Shown here piece by piece: positions 1-5,749 of a stretch of DNA of 10,692 bases. The notes under the pieces are model-generated. The model was not told the origin of the DNA, did no database searches, and worked only from the letters and a program-made list of their open reading frames with translations. Both the position numbers and the translations under genes were made by a program. The stretch's first letter is position 1. The number at the start of each line of letters is the position of its first letter. This DNA is from Bacteroidota bacterium (lineage in GTDB: Bacteria > Bacteroidota > Bacteroidia > 2-12-FULL-35-15): positions 1 to 10,692 of the forward strand of contig JAPLDC010000361.1 of assembly GCA_026391935.1 (NCBI GenBank). Direction: 5' to 3'.

Positions 1-1392
1 CAATGCTGGTTTGTAATCTATTGGTGAATAATCGTACCGTGAAAACACACTGGAGAGATCTTGGTTATCAAAGTCAGTTTTATTTTTTATAGAATCATTT
101 AAAGCAAGCAACTGAGGTATATTCTTTTCGGATAATGAAGTTAAATAGAGCTTATCCAATGGCTTCTGTTTAAGTTCAGCTTTGCTGATATTAAAACCTG
201 TGACTAGCACATCCCAATTTACAAAACAGGCTGAAATAAGGACTGCGTAAAACAGCCAACCATTTGAGCGAAAGAGAAACCAATTACTTTTTGTTTTAGC
301 GATCTTGAAAAATGTGGTCATCAGCCCGATCATCGCCAATATCAACCATATATAGACTCCAATGCGTTTGTATGTTAAACTGTACTCATCGATATATAAC
401 TTGTTTCTTGAAGCCGTTGAAATTAACATAAAGGCATTTTGTGCGATCCATAAATAACTCAAATACTTTAAGATTTTATTTCCTTTGTAAAAGTTAAGTG
501 CCCCACGGAAATAGTACAAAATAATAAGAATAGCGATGGTTATTGAAAGGATCAAAACACCAGTGCCCTGATGAACAAAAGCTGAATAGGTCAACTCTTT
601 TGGCAATGTTCCGTCTAGCCATAAAAAATCAGCGTCAAGTATATTTACTGTTAGCAATAATAAATTCAGCATCAAAAGAAGAATTATACCTGACAGCTTT
701 TCATTATCTAAACTTAATTTTAAAAATGAGCTGTGGTTATAAAGAGAATCTTGAGAGATTGTGTTTGCAGCAGCTTCATCCCCATCTGCGATCATTTTAA
801 TGCGTTTATGATTGAATAATCCATACATTATAAAGAAGCCTGCAAATGTGAAGAGTATCCAGCTTAAAGAAATAAAATCAAGATTTATTTTTTTAGTAAA
901 ATTATCGAACAATGGATTTGAAGCCTTATACATGAAAAAGAAGACCAGTACAACAATAAATGGAATCAGAAAAAGCAAAATGCGCATCCCTTCTTTTTTG
1001 CCTTCAGCTTTCACAATTTTGTTTTGCGAACGATCAATTGTATCGAGAATTAAAAAAACATAGGATGCCGAAATTGAATACGCAGAAAAAAACAAGGAAA
1101 CAATAATTGATGTTTTTGGATTTATGCTGTAAGCCGATAAAATGCAAAGTGAAATAATATTTGCCGTTAGAGATAACCCATTACCATAATAAAAAACACA
1201 GCCGGCGCTAAGCAGACAGCCAATAGCTGAAAAGACCCAATTCCTGTTTTTTATGATTTCCTTGTTACGGAGAAGCAATAGAACGATGATGGAAATTGTA
1301 AAAAGTAAAAAATTTATTCCTAAACTTTGTTGGTAAAACAAGTAGCTGTAAATACCAACTGATGCTGTTAATATCCAATCGTTCATTTTCAT
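1..1392 (-). CDS. DUF4173-family integral membrane protein, 3' end outside the window
   Basis: The frame is open on the minus strand from an ATG at 1392 to the window edge (464 codons, no stop), so the C-terminus is missing. The product is a polytopic membrane protein with about ten hydrophobic stretches, roughly at residues 9-41, 52-70, 75-90, 97-117, 138-154, 173-192, 234-252, 276-295, 310-325, 346-363 and 378-393. The part that looks like DUF4173 runs from about residue 140 to 400: FVHQGTGVLILS (272-283), an LYYFRGALNFY stretch (292-302), the WIAQNAFMLISTASRN segment (315-330), and an LTYKRIGVY motif (339-347) followed by another helix. The last ~60 residues visible are hydrophilic. DUF4173 has no established biochemical role. 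The ATG overlaps the stop of the upstream 165-residue gene as ATGA (1389-1392), so the two are probably translationally coupled. A second ATG lies two codons downstream, but the overlap favours the first. Family assignment is by recalled motif pattern. Confidence 0.8.
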   Translation of the reverse strand, partial: MKMNDWILTASVGIYSYLFYQQSLGINFLLFTISIIVLLLLRNKEIIKNRNWVFSAIGCLLSAGCVFYYGNGLSLTANIISLCILSAYSINPKTSIIVSLFFSAYSISASYVFLILDTIDRSQNKIVKAEGKKEGMRILLFLIPFIVVLVFFFMYKASNPLFDNFTKKINLDFISLSWILFTFAGFFIMYGLFNHKRIKMIADGDEAAANTISQDSLYNHSSFLKLSLDNEKLSGIILLLMLNLLLLTVNILDADFLWLDGTLPKELTYSAFVHQGTGVLILSITIAILIILYYFRGALNFYKGNKILKYLSYLWIAQNAFMLISTASRNKLYIDEYSLTYKRIGVYIWLILAMIGLMTTFFKIAKTKSNWFLFRSNGWLFYAVLISACFVNWDVLVTGFNISKAELKQKPLDKLYLTSLSEKNIPQLLALNDSIKNKTDFDNQDLSSVFSRYDYSPIDYKPAL

Positions 1393-1886
1393 AATATATC
1401 TGTTTTTAGTGTTTCTAATTTATTTGTTAACCGGTAAATAATATAAAGTGGAATTAATCCAATCAGTCCAAAGGAGCAATCGATCAGCTGCCAGAAAAAT
1501 GGAATCTGTCGGATCGGCCCTGCTAAAAGAGCTAAAGGAAAGACCATAATACAAGCGATCATGCCGAATTGAATGACCCAGACATTTTTAACCGGATCTA
1601 TATATGGACCGATGAATACTGTTGCAATTACAATGTGTGCAAACGCTAACCAATCTGTACCATAAGAAAGGTGAGGAAAGTTTAAACTTGTGATGTTTAC
1701 TTCATTATAAATTGTTGAGAGCCATTGTTGCAGAAATTCAGGAAGAACAGCTGAATGCTTCATTATTAAAGTCAATTCAGATTGTATTGGAAAAGCTGTT
1801 ATTCCGCTTAATATCAGAAAAAGCATAAATAAGATCAACCAGCTCCTGATCTTCTTTTTTAAATGCAAACTAGTGTATGATTTCAT
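1389..1886 (-). CDS. conserved four-helix membrane protein, function unknown
   Basis: This is a 165-residue protein with hydrophobic segments at about 15-33, 78-95, 104-122 and 130-151, and a polar loop at 35-75 between the first two. The core around HIVIATVFIGP (84-94), followed by DPVKNVWVIQFG (97-108) and GPIRQIPFFWQLIDCSFG (123-140), looks like a conserved module seen beside winged-helix regulators in Bacteroidota. I cannot attach a named family or a function. No catalytic motif is visible. The ATG at 1886 is chosen because it is the first one in frame and sits 11 bases from the palindromic operator at 1898-1921, the same spacing as in the other operator-linked gene. The stop overlaps the start of the DUF4173 gene, so both should be on one transcript. 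Expression is likely controlled by the regulator encoded just upstream. Confidence 0.8.
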   Translation of the reverse strand: MKSYTSLHLKKKIRSWLILFMLFLILSGITAFPIQSELTLIMKHSAVLPEFLQQWLSTIYNEVNITSLNFPHLSYGTDWLAFAHIVIATVFIGPYIDPVKNVWVIQFGMIACIMVFPLALLAGPIRQIPFFWQLIDCSFGLIGLIPLYIIYRLTNKLETLKTDIL

Positions 1887-1897
1887 AAAAATATATT

Positions 1898-1921
1898 TTA
1901 AAAGTACTTTGAATTACAAAG
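1898..1921. promoter_or_regulatory. predicted operator, copy 1 (three-arm CTTTG/CAAAG palindrome)
   Basis: The plus strand reads TTAAAAGTACTTTG, five variable bases, then CAAAG. It contains a 10-base perfect palindrome, AAAGTACTTT (1901-1910), and an overlapping inverted repeat CTTTG-N5-CAAAG (1907-1921). Copy 2 at 2903-2926 matches it at 21 of 24 positions; all differences lie in the spacer. The site is in the 53-base gap between the regulator stop and the start of the 165-residue gene. On the minus strand it includes TACTTTTA (1899-1906), one base from the Bacteroidota -7 consensus TAnnTTTG. Binding by the neighbouring winged-helix protein is an inference. Confidence 0.6.
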
Positions 1922-1939
1922 TGTGTAGTCAAAAAAATA

Positions 1940-2239
1940 TCAATCTCTGTTTTTTAATAATTTTTCAAGTGCGTCTAAATGATCATTAAACGCTTTCTTG
2001 CCGGCTTTAGTAACAGCATATGATGTATTCGGTTTCTTTCCAACAAATTGCTTCTTTACTTCCACATATTCAATTTTCTCTAAGGCAGAAATATGGGAAG
2101 CAAGATTCCCATCAGTAATGTCGAGCATTTCTTTCATTTCACTGAACTCCACCCAATCGTTAACCATCAATATTGACATGATGCCAAGCCGGATACGATT
2201 TTCGAATGCTTTATTTAAATATTGAATATAATTTTTCAA
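1940..2239 (-). CDS. small winged-helix transcriptional regulator (HTH_34-like), TTG start
   Basis: This is a 99-residue single-domain DNA-binding protein. The N-terminal helix (NKAFENRIRLGIMSIL, 9-24) leads into a helix-turn-helix at about 30-62, with the probable recognition helix ITDGNLASHISALEKI (41-56), then a wing at about 62-76 (VKKQFVGKKPNTSYAVT) and a C-terminal helix (78-96) likely to support dimerisation. This matches the short PF13601-type winged-helix regulators of Bacteroidota; no ligand-binding domain is present. The start is TTG at 2239: an in-frame stop lies two codons upstream and the first internal ATG would remove helix 1. It follows the six-helix membrane protein gene by 28 bases and is probably co-transcribed with it. 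Two matching palindromes flank this gene pair, which fits autoregulation plus control of the downstream pair. The ligand or signal is unknown; it might be sensed through the membrane partner (speculation). Confidence 0.82.
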   Translation of the reverse strand: MKNYIQYLNKAFENRIRLGIMSILMVNDWVEFSEMKEMLDITDGNLASHISALEKIEYVEVKKQFVGKKPNTSYAVTKAGKKAFNDHLDALEKLLKNRD

Positions 2240-2267
2240 ACTTTATTTCTAATTAGAACATTCAATT

Positions 2268-2891
2268 TTACTTTCTTTCATATTTAAAATACATCATGGT
2301 GCCGTAAATAATATGCAAAATACCAAAACCAATTGCCCAAAACAATAATCCATAACCAATTAAAAAAGAACCTGCTAATCCTAAAGCAATTTCACATAAA
2401 CCTAAATAGCGGATATCATCAAAAGTATATTTACTTGCATTTACTAAAGCTAATCCATAAAATATTAATGTTGCCGGAGCGACTAATCCGATAATTCCAT
2501 GATAAATAAGCACAAGGCAAAATAAACCACCGACAAACAAAGGGATTGCAAGGTTGACCAACAATCGTTTTGCCGAATTATCCCAAATTTTTAATCCCTT
2601 GCGTTTTGAATTACGAATTGTTAAAAGCGTGCCAACTAACAAGGAAGAAAATAAAACTGAAACGGCTAATTCCAAAAAGTAAATTGTCACACCAGTTAAT
2701 TCCTCAGTATGTATCGTTCTATAACTTTCAGCGTATGAATCTAATTTCATAGATGCTAAATAAGCACCAATCAAAGCAAATATTCCGGCAAAAACACCGG
2801 ATAATCCACTTAATGAAATGCAACGTGACGACCGTTCCATCATGGAACGAATATCTGTTATTGCTTGTAAATGCTCTTTTTGTTCTGTCAT
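2268..2891 (-). CDS. six-helix membrane protein co-encoded with a winged-helix regulator
   Basis: This is a 207-residue protein with a hydrophilic N-terminus (1-24) and six hydrophobic segments at about 27-47, 66-92, 109-129, 134-152, 162-182 and 184-202, ending in a short basic tail (KYERK). The amphipathic head contains an IRSMMERSSR stretch (14-23) that often precedes this type of membrane domain in Bacteroidota genes paired with small winged-helix regulators. No transporter, kinase or peptidase motif is visible, and I do not know a function. The ATG at 2891 is preferred over an upstream TTG at 2924, because that longer version would begin inside the operator, and because 2891 gives the same operator-to-start spacing as the 165-residue gene. 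The regulator gene follows after 28 bases. A role as sensor or partner of the regulator is possible but not shown. Confidence 0.78.
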   Translation of the reverse strand: MTEQKEHLQAITDIRSMMERSSRCISLSGLSGVFAGIFALIGAYLASMKLDSYAESYRTIHTEELTGVTIYFLELAVSVLFSSLLVGTLLTIRNSKRKGLKIWDNSAKRLLVNLAIPLFVGGLFCLVLIYHGIIGLVAPATLIFYGLALVNASKYTFDDIRYLGLCEIALGLAGSFLIGYGLLFWAIGFGILHIIYGTMMYFKYERK

Positions 2892-2902
2892 TTTGGAGTG
2901 GA

Positions 2903-2926
2903 TTAAAAGTACTTTGTAATGCAAAG
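2903..2926. promoter_or_regulatory. predicted operator, copy 2 (three-arm CTTTG/CAAAG palindrome)
   Basis: This shares the 14 bases TTAAAAGTACTTTG (2903-2916) with copy 1, followed by a different five-base spacer and CAAAG (2922-2926). Its edge is 11 bases upstream of the ATG at 2891, identical to copy 1. On the minus strand the outer arm is part of TAGCTTTG (2922-2929), a perfect match to the Bacteroidota -7 consensus TAnnTTTG; a TTTG lies 15 bases further upstream, somewhat short for a -33 element. A protein bound here would cover the -7 region, so repression is the simplest reading. The binding protein is inferred from context only. Confidence 0.62.
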
Positions 2927-2929
2927 CTA

Positions 2930-3109
2930 TAAATAAAAAGAATACAAAAAAGAAAATATTTTTAAAATTTGTTAAAAAGATAAAATGCTATCAAATCAAC
3001 CATCTCAAAAGGCTTGATTTTAAAAGCACTTAGATGATATTGTTTTTTATTGAATTCAAGAACAACTGGACTCGAACAAAAATTTCAAAAAAAACCTTAT
3101 ACTTGTAAT
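2930..3109. other. divergent intergenic region
   Basis: This is a very AT-rich spacer between the divergent membrane-protein operon and cdaA. The left part (to about 2990) is A-rich and probably holds the upstream promoter contacts of the minus-strand operon. Near the right edge, TATACTTG (3098-3105) is one base from TAnnTTTG and ends four bases before the cdaA ATG. I see no RNA gene, riboswitch or further ORF in it. Confidence 0.5.
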
Positions 3110-3907
3110 ATGGTTATCTTATTTATAACAACCTTTATTACTGTTCGGTGGATTGACGTGGTTGATATATTACTAGTGGCAGCACTTATTTATCAATTGT
3201 ATAATTTGGTAAAAGGAACAGTCGCCATCAATATTTTTATCGGCATCATGCTTATCTATCTTCTCTGGTTCATTGTTAAATTGATGAACATGCAATTGTT
3301 TGGAAGTATCCTAAGTAAATTCATCGATGTAGGTTTCATTGCTTTGCTTATAGTTTTTCAACCCGAGTTAAGACGATTTCTTTTATACTTAGGCACATCC
3401 GACATTTTCAATAAAGGAAAGATTGGGAAAGGTTTATTTGATTTTAAATGGAACGTGAATCCTTCTCAAACATTGGATATTAATTCAATAGTCAAAGCTT
3501 GTAAGAGTATGAGTTCGAATAAAACTGGAGCCATCATTATCCTGACGAAAGAAAACGATCTTAAATTTTATGCAAATACCGGAGACGCGATCGATGCAAA
3601 AGTATCTGTGCGGATGATAGAAAGTATTTTTTATAAAAATTCGCCATTACATGACGGAGCTATCATTATTTCCGACAACATAATTACTGCAGCACGCTGT
3701 GTATTGCCCGTCACTGAACATGCCGACTTTCCTGCACATTTAGGTATGCGTCACCGTGCTGCTGTTGGTATTACGGAAAATACTGATGCAATTGCGATTG
3801 TTGTATCTGAACAAACCGGGGAGATCTCTTATTCGGTCGGAGGAGAATTAAAGCATGCTCTTAATCCGGAACGGTTGAAAGAACTATTGGAAAAAGAGTA
3901 TAAATAA
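3110..3907 (+). CDS. cdaA: diadenylate cyclase (c-di-AMP synthase), CdaA/DacA type
   Basis: The product condenses two ATP into the second messenger c-di-AMP at the cytoplasmic membrane; in other bacteria c-di-AMP controls potassium/osmolyte balance and cell-wall homeostasis. It is 265 residues long, the usual CdaA size. Three membrane helices lie at about 17-33, 38-57 and 66-84, followed by the linker motif FQPELRR (83-89) and a DisA_N catalytic domain at about 120-250. Both catalytic signatures are present: HDGAIII (181-187, the DGA motif) and GMRHRAA (212-218, the RHR motif). The start at 3110 gives the family-typical short N-terminus; a TTG at 3050 in the same frame would add 20 polar residues not expected in CdaA. 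In many Bacteroidota folP lies upstream of this gene, but here there is a divergent operon. It converges with the lipoprotein gene, with nine bases between the stops and no clear hairpin terminator. Confidence 0.93.
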   Translation: MVILFITTFITVRWIDVVDILLVAALIYQLYNLVKGTVAINIFIGIMLIYLLWFIVKLMNMQLFGSILSKFIDVGFIALLIVFQPELRRFLLYLGTSDIFNKGKIGKGLFDFKWNVNPSQTLDINSIVKACKSMSSNKTGAIIILTKENDLKFYANTGDAIDAKVSVRMIESIFYKNSPLHDGAIIISDNIITAARCVLPVTEHADFPAHLGMRHRAAVGITENTDAIAIVVSEQTGEISYSVGGELKHALNPERLKELLEKEYK

Positions 3908-3916
3908 ATCTAAATT

Positions 3917-4474
3917 TTACTTCTCTCCATTTTTCTTCTGGAATTCTTTTATCAGCTGTTCATCTGTCTTTCCAAGATTGTTAATTGCAGCTTTTGCATC
4001 ATTTACATACGTGCTTTTAGGATAAGCCTTGATTAATTGCTCATAAATAACTTTCGCTTTCGCATCATCATTCAAAAAATTATCCAGCAAAGCTGCTTGT
4101 AAAAAAAGACTCTCCTGAACCAATTTATAATTTGGATATTTTTGCGTGATCAGTTGGTAATATGCCAACGCCTGCGGATATTGCTGTATTGCAGTAGCAA
4201 TTTCACCTGCTTTAAATAAATAATCAGGGGTTATGGAATCATTCGGGTAATTTTTTGAGAAATCAGAATATGCTTGTAGTGCCTGACCAGCAATGACATT
4301 ATCGATTTTCATAGAACGGTGCATCTCCCCTTCCAATCGATTGATCAAATTTGTTAATTCAACCTTTTGATCTGTAGTTGTTGCCACTTTCGCTTCCTTC
4401 ACTTTCTCATCGCTTCCACATGAAGCAAAGGAGAATGCCATCAGCGCAATAAAAGCATATTTAAATTTATTCAT
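3917..4474 (-). CDS. TPR-like outer-membrane lipoprotein
   Basis: This is a 185-residue protein with a short basic N-terminus, a hydrophobic stretch (7-17) and a lipobox-like FASC with the acylated Cys at 19. The residues after it are G-S-D-E-K, resembling the acidic lipoprotein export signal that sends lipoproteins to the cell surface in some Bacteroidota; surface location is therefore possible. The mature part is helical, with tetratricopeptide-like pairs: about 63-77 (QALQAYSDFSKNYP), 84-114 (a repeat with AIQQYPQALAYYQLI) and 122-153 (a repeat ending YEQLIKAYPKS). This resembles the YbgF/BamD-type TPR proteins that scaffold envelope complexes, but it is too short and generic to name. It is the last gene of the ruvX-def run, 21 bases from the def stop, and its 5' leader is a TTTA-type microsatellite. 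Confidence 0.85.
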   Translation of the reverse strand: MNKFKYAFIALMAFSFASCGSDEKVKEAKVATTTDQKVELTNLINRLEGEMHRSMKIDNVIAGQALQAYSDFSKNYPNDSITPDYLFKAGEIATAIQQYPQALAYYQLITQKYPNYKLVQESLFLQAALLDNFLNDDAKAKVIYEQLIKAYPKSTYVNDAKAAINNLGKTDEQLIKEFQKKNGEK

Positions 4475-4481
4475 TTATTTT

Positions 4482-4505
4482 ATTTATTTATTTATTTATT
4501 TATTT
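4482..4505. repeat. (ATTT)6 tetranucleotide microsatellite at the def/lipoprotein junction
   Basis: There are six perfect ATTT units on the plus strand, preceded by an imperfect unit (ATTTT at 4477-4481) that reaches almost to the lipoprotein ATG at 4474. On the minus strand this is AAAT repeated, and it contains the def stop codon (4496-4498) and its last two codons. Because the stop lies in the first units read, changes in copy number downstream of it would leave Def unchanged and alter only the spacing and A-rich leader of the lipoprotein gene. Confidence 0.9.
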
Positions 4506-5095
4506 GGGAAACGCATTTTATAGGTTACACTTACTTTCCCTTTTGAAATATCTGCTAATCGCCCTTTTAATAATCTCCTTCTTAAAGGACTAATTTTATC
4601 TGTGAATAATTTCCCTTCCAGGTGATCAAATTCATGCTGAATAACACGTGCAGCTATGCCTTCATAGATCTCGTCATAAAAATTAAAATCAAGATCATAA
4701 TACTGAATACGAATCTTAGGTTTACGTAAAACATCTTCACGAATTTTTGGAATACTTAGGCAACCTTCATTAAAAGCCCACTCCTCACCTTCTTCACTAA
4801 CAATTTTCGGATTGATAAAAGCTTGTGACAAATTCCCTAATTGTTCGCGCTCTTCTGCAGTAAATTCATCTTCATCGTCTTCATTTCGCTCCCCATTCAC
4901 AAATGGGGTTGTGTCGACAAGAAATATTCTTACAGCTTTTCCAATTTGATGTGCTGCAATGCCAACGCCGGATGAAGAACGCATTGTTTCAAACATATCC
5001 TCAATTAATTTTTCAAGTCCGGGATAATCTTTTGTAACTTCTACTCCCACTTTCCTTAATACAGGATCACCATAAGCTATGATCGGTAATATCAT
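4496..5095 (-). CDS. def: peptide deformylase
   Basis: This metalloenzyme removes the formyl group from the N-terminal methionine of nascent proteins. All three family motifs are present: motif 1 GVGIAAHQ (43-50), motif 2 EGCLS (110-114, metal ligand C112) and motif 3 QHEFDH (153-158, metal ligands H154 and H158, catalytic E155). Motif 1 has His where most homologues have Pro (GLAAPQ). The length of 199 residues is longer than E. coli Def (about 169), because of an acidic insert at about 69-86 (rich in E and D), as in other Bacteroidota deformylases, and a basic C-terminal extension (171-199, with LRRRLLKGR). The start gives the canonical MILPIIAYGDPVLR N-terminus. It lies 49 bases after ruvX and is probably co-transcribed with ruvX and the lipoprotein gene. 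Confidence 0.96.
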   Translation of the reverse strand: MILPIIAYGDPVLRKVGVEVTKDYPGLEKLIEDMFETMRSSSGVGIAAHQIGKAVRIFLVDTTPFVNGERNEDDEDEFTAEEREQLGNLSQAFINPKIVSEEGEEWAFNEGCLSIPKIREDVLRKPKIRIQYYDLDFNFYDEIYEGIAARVIQHEFDHLEGKLFTDKISPLRRRLLKGRLADISKGKVSVTYKMRFPNK

Positions 5096-5144
5096 TAATT
5101 TAATTATTATTAGTTAAAGAATCTTTTTAATTTGCTTTTACTAT

Positions 5145-5558
5145 TTATTTGATCTTATTCATAAAGCTCTGCAAAATAATTGTGGCACTTATTTCATCCA
5201 CTAGTTCTTTATTTTGCCTTGCTTTTCTTTTTAATCCACTGTCGATCATCGTTTGAAATGCCATTTTGGATGTAAAACGCTCATCCATTCTTTCTATTTT
5301 AATTGCCGGAAAAGTTCGCCTTAAATGCACCACAAAAGGTTCAATAAATCGTGCCGAATCTGATGGCTCATTATTTAAACGCTTGGGTTCTCCAACAACA
5401 ATACACTCAACCTCTTCTTTTATCATATATGCTTTCAAAAATTCAATAAGATCTTTTGAATGAACGGTTGTTAGTCCGGTTGCAATTATCTGCAATGGGT
5501 CAGTAACAGCGAGTCCCACTCTTTTGCTTCCATAATCAATTGCCATTAACCTAGCCAT
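5145..5558 (-). CDS. ruvX: putative pre-16S rRNA nuclease / Holliday-junction resolvase-like YqgF
   Basis: This is a 137-residue RNase H-fold protein of the YqgF/RuvX family, which is linked to processing of the 16S rRNA 5' end (older name: Holliday-junction resolvase-like). Family landmarks are AIDYGSKRVGLAVTD (6-20, first acidic residue D8), VVGEPKRLNNE (54-64), DERFTS (92-97) and VDEISATIILQSF (120-132, with D121/E122). The length is normal. The ATG at 5558 gives MARLMAIDYG, the usual N-terminus; the internal Met5 is less likely. It is the first gene of the minus-strand ruvX-def-lipoprotein run. A TATTTTTG element on the minus strand (5563-5570) ends only four bases before the start codon, suggesting a leaderless or very short-leader transcript. 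Confidence 0.93.
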   Translation of the reverse strand: MARLMAIDYGSKRVGLAVTDPLQIIATGLTTVHSKDLIEFLKAYMIKEEVECIVVGEPKRLNNEPSDSARFIEPFVVHLRRTFPAIKIERMDERFTSKMAFQTMIDSGLKRKARQNKELVDEISATIILQSFMNKIK

Positions 5559-5562
5559 GGAG

Positions 5563-5570
5563 CAAAAATA
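5563..5570 (-). promoter_or_regulatory. candidate -7 promoter element of ruvX
   Basis: The minus strand reads TATTTTTG, a perfect match to TAnnTTTG, four bases upstream of the ruvX ATG. I find no convincing TTG/TTTG at the 17-23 base spacing expected for the -33 element, so this is a weak call. Confidence 0.35.
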
Positions 5571-5663
5571 GCAAAAAAATCAAAAGCCTCTCTTGTAAAA
5601 AACGCTATTCATAATTGAATTCTTTCAACGTATTTAATAAAAGTCTTACACTCTGCTCAGACT

Positions 5664-5713
5664 TACATTTGATTTATTCTCAAGAAGGTTTAACTTAAAA
5701 ATGAATATATTTG
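5664..5713 (+). promoter_or_regulatory. candidate dapD promoter region with two TAnnTTTG matches
   Basis: TACATTTG (5664-5671) and TATATTTG (5706-5713) both match the Bacteroidota -7 consensus exactly. They lie 78 and 36 bases upstream of the dapD ATG at 5750. Neither has a clear TTTG at the expected -33 position, so which one is used, if either, cannot be told from the sequence. Confidence 0.35.
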
Positions 5714-5749
5714 CTAAGAACAACAAACAATTGAACAATTGAATTGATT

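Noticed and set aside
543..1063. Two plus-strand ORFs of 83-85 residues
   Set aside because: They lie antisense to the DUF4173 gene, whose frame is continuous over the whole stretch with clear family motifs; the plus-strand peptides show no domain.
2892..2924. TTG-initiated N-terminal extension of the six-helix membrane protein
   Set aside because: It would start inside the palindromic operator, and the ATG at 2891 has the same operator spacing as the other controlled gene.
3050..3109. TTG-initiated 20-residue extension of CdaA
   Set aside because: Polar residues ahead of the first helix do not fit CdaA, whose N-terminus normally begins just before the membrane segment; the ATG at 3110 fits.
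5391..5408. RuvX VGEP instead of VGLP as a degenerate motif
   Set aside because: From memory VGEP is normal in Bacteroidota RuvX, and the acidic residues are all present.
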